Source of the DNA: Lentisphaeria bacterium
GTDB lineage: Bacteria > Verrucomicrobiota > Lentisphaeria > Oligosphaerales > Oligosphaeraceae
Length of the DNA: 6,534 nt
NCBI GenBank assembly: GCA_024405235.1
Contig: JAKSPA010000101.1
Coordinates: 1-6,534 of the forward strand
Reading direction: 5' to 3'
The notes under the pieces are model-generated. The model did no database searches, was not told the DNA's origin, and saw only the letters and a program-made list of their open reading frames with translations. Shown in pieces: positions 5,999 through 6,534 of this stretch (position 1 is the first letter of the stretch; every line of letters starts with the position of its first letter). The position numbers were made by a program, and so were the translations under genes.

Positions 5999-6007
5999 AC
6001 TATAACA
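5999..6007 (-). promoter_or_regulatory. candidate extended -10 promoter for gltA
   Basis: On the minus strand TGT-TATAGT forms an extended -10 about 45 nt upstream of the gltA ATG, so the leader would be roughly 35-40 nt. The hexamer 17 nt further upstream (ATATGG) is a poor -35, as is often seen with extended -10 promoters. The surrounding 5955-6050 gap is AT-rich and must also hold the promoter of the divergent MATE gene. This is a motif match only. Confidence 0.35.
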
Positions 6008-6073
6008 CATTTTACATCCTTCCATATATTATATTTAGTGGAATTCCCACGACAACGCAGCTTTTTTCACGAC

Positions 6074-6534
6074 ATGTCCAGCCATTCTTCTGATTTTATC
6101 GGCACCGCACCAATCCCGAAACTGCTCATGCGCTTCGCGCTTCCCGCCATGGCATCTAGTTTCGGCAACTGCCTCTACACGATCGTTGACAGACTCTATA
6201 TCGGACGCGGCGCAGGTCCCGATGCGATGGCCGGACTCTCGCTGACCTTCCCGTACATGATCATTCTGGCCTCCCTCGGCATGATGATCGGCCAGGGCTC
6301 CGGCGCGCTCATATCGCTTCTGCTGGGCGAAAAGAAGCCTGAAGAAGCCAACAAAGTGCTCGGCCAGGCGATGGCCATGTTCCTGCTGTTCATCTTCACC
6401 ATCCAGGCCCTCGGACTCATCTTTCTCGACCAGACACTGCATCTTTTCGGCCGCACCGATGCGGCTATACCATATTCACGTTACTATCTCATCATCATCT
6501 TTTATCTTGCTGTTAGCCTTGTCTTTTCTGGCTT
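6074..6534 (+). CDS. MATE-family multidrug efflux transporter, 5' partial
   Basis: The open frame from ATG 6074 runs off the right edge after 153 codons, about a third of the family's usual 440-460 aa. MATE proteins are 12-helix inner-membrane antiporters that export drugs or metabolites using Na+ or H+ gradients. The start matches the MepA/NorM group: PIPKLLMRFALPAMASS (14-30), the segment NCLYTIVDRLYIGRGAGPD (32-50), AGLSLTFPYMII (53-64), GQGSGALISLLLGEKKPEEA (73-92), and LIFLDQTLHLFG (115-126) leading into the next helix (YYLIIIFYLAVSLVFSG). No Shine-Dalgarno precedes the ATG. An in-frame GTG at 6038 would add 12 residues but also lacks one, so ATG is preferred. It is divergent from gltA. 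The substrate is unknown. Confidence 0.9.
   Translation, partial: MSSHSSDFIGTAPIPKLLMRFALPAMASSFGNCLYTIVDRLYIGRGAGPDAMAGLSLTFPYMIILASLGMMIGQGSGALISLLLGEKKPEEANKVLGQAMAMFLLFIFTIQALGLIFLDQTLHLFGRTDAAIPYSRYYLIIIFYLAVSLVFSG

Noticed and set aside
6035..6442. 135-codon open frame on the minus strand at the right end
   Set aside because: Antisense to the MATE gene, whose N-terminal motifs are unmistakable; composition is highly charged and unrecognisable.

Overview
This is a bacterial window with fairly GC-rich coding sequence and short AT-rich gaps. Seven genes read on the minus strand and one on the plus strand. Going leftward from the divergent promoter region near 5955-6073, the minus-strand genes are gltA (citrate synthase), a cytoplasmic alpha/beta-hydrolase esterase, a eukaryotic-type hisA, a PflX-like radical SAM protein, purE, a secreted Cys-rich protein of unknown function, and the first 52 codons of a membrane-anchored protein that runs off the left edge. 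On the right, the 5' part of a MATE-family efflux transporter reads rightward out of the window. No rRNA, tRNA, CRISPR, phage or transposase gene was seen.

Layout. Right block (4638-6534): gltA and the MATE gene are divergent and share a 119-bp AT-rich gap. Middle block (2143-4573): esterase, hisA and pflX-like gene are packed with gaps of 7 and 3 nt, so they are almost certainly one transcript. It starts with a near-perfect Shine-Dalgarno before the esterase, 64 nt after gltA. Between this block and purE lies about 230 bp of non-coding DNA (1913-2142) filled with a nested repeat structure: 7-bp tandem repeats, a 12-bp inverted pair, two exact 39-bp tandem units, a GC-rich hairpin and a 12-bp palindrome. 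Left block (1-1912): purE, the secreted protein and the membrane protein are almost contiguous and probably form a second operon.

How the genes work together. gltA feeds 2-oxoglutarate/glutamate synthesis or the TCA cycle, purE acts in de novo purine synthesis, and HisA acts in histidine synthesis, which draws on the purine pool and returns AICAR to it. These are scattered housekeeping genes and not one pathway; neither a purK nor another his gene is visible. The radical SAM protein and the two exported proteins have no defined role.

Organism. The best clue is HisA, which resembles the yeast/plant HIS6 type and not ordinary bacterial HisA. From memory, that type is described in few bacteria, Fibrobacter being the cited case. 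With the repeat-rich gap this suggests a Fibrobacteres- or PVC-like (Lentisphaerota/Kiritimatiellota) anaerobe, but this assignment is a low-confidence inference. No complete new system is evident; the most novel items are the nested repeat element and the unknown exported protein pair downstream of purE.
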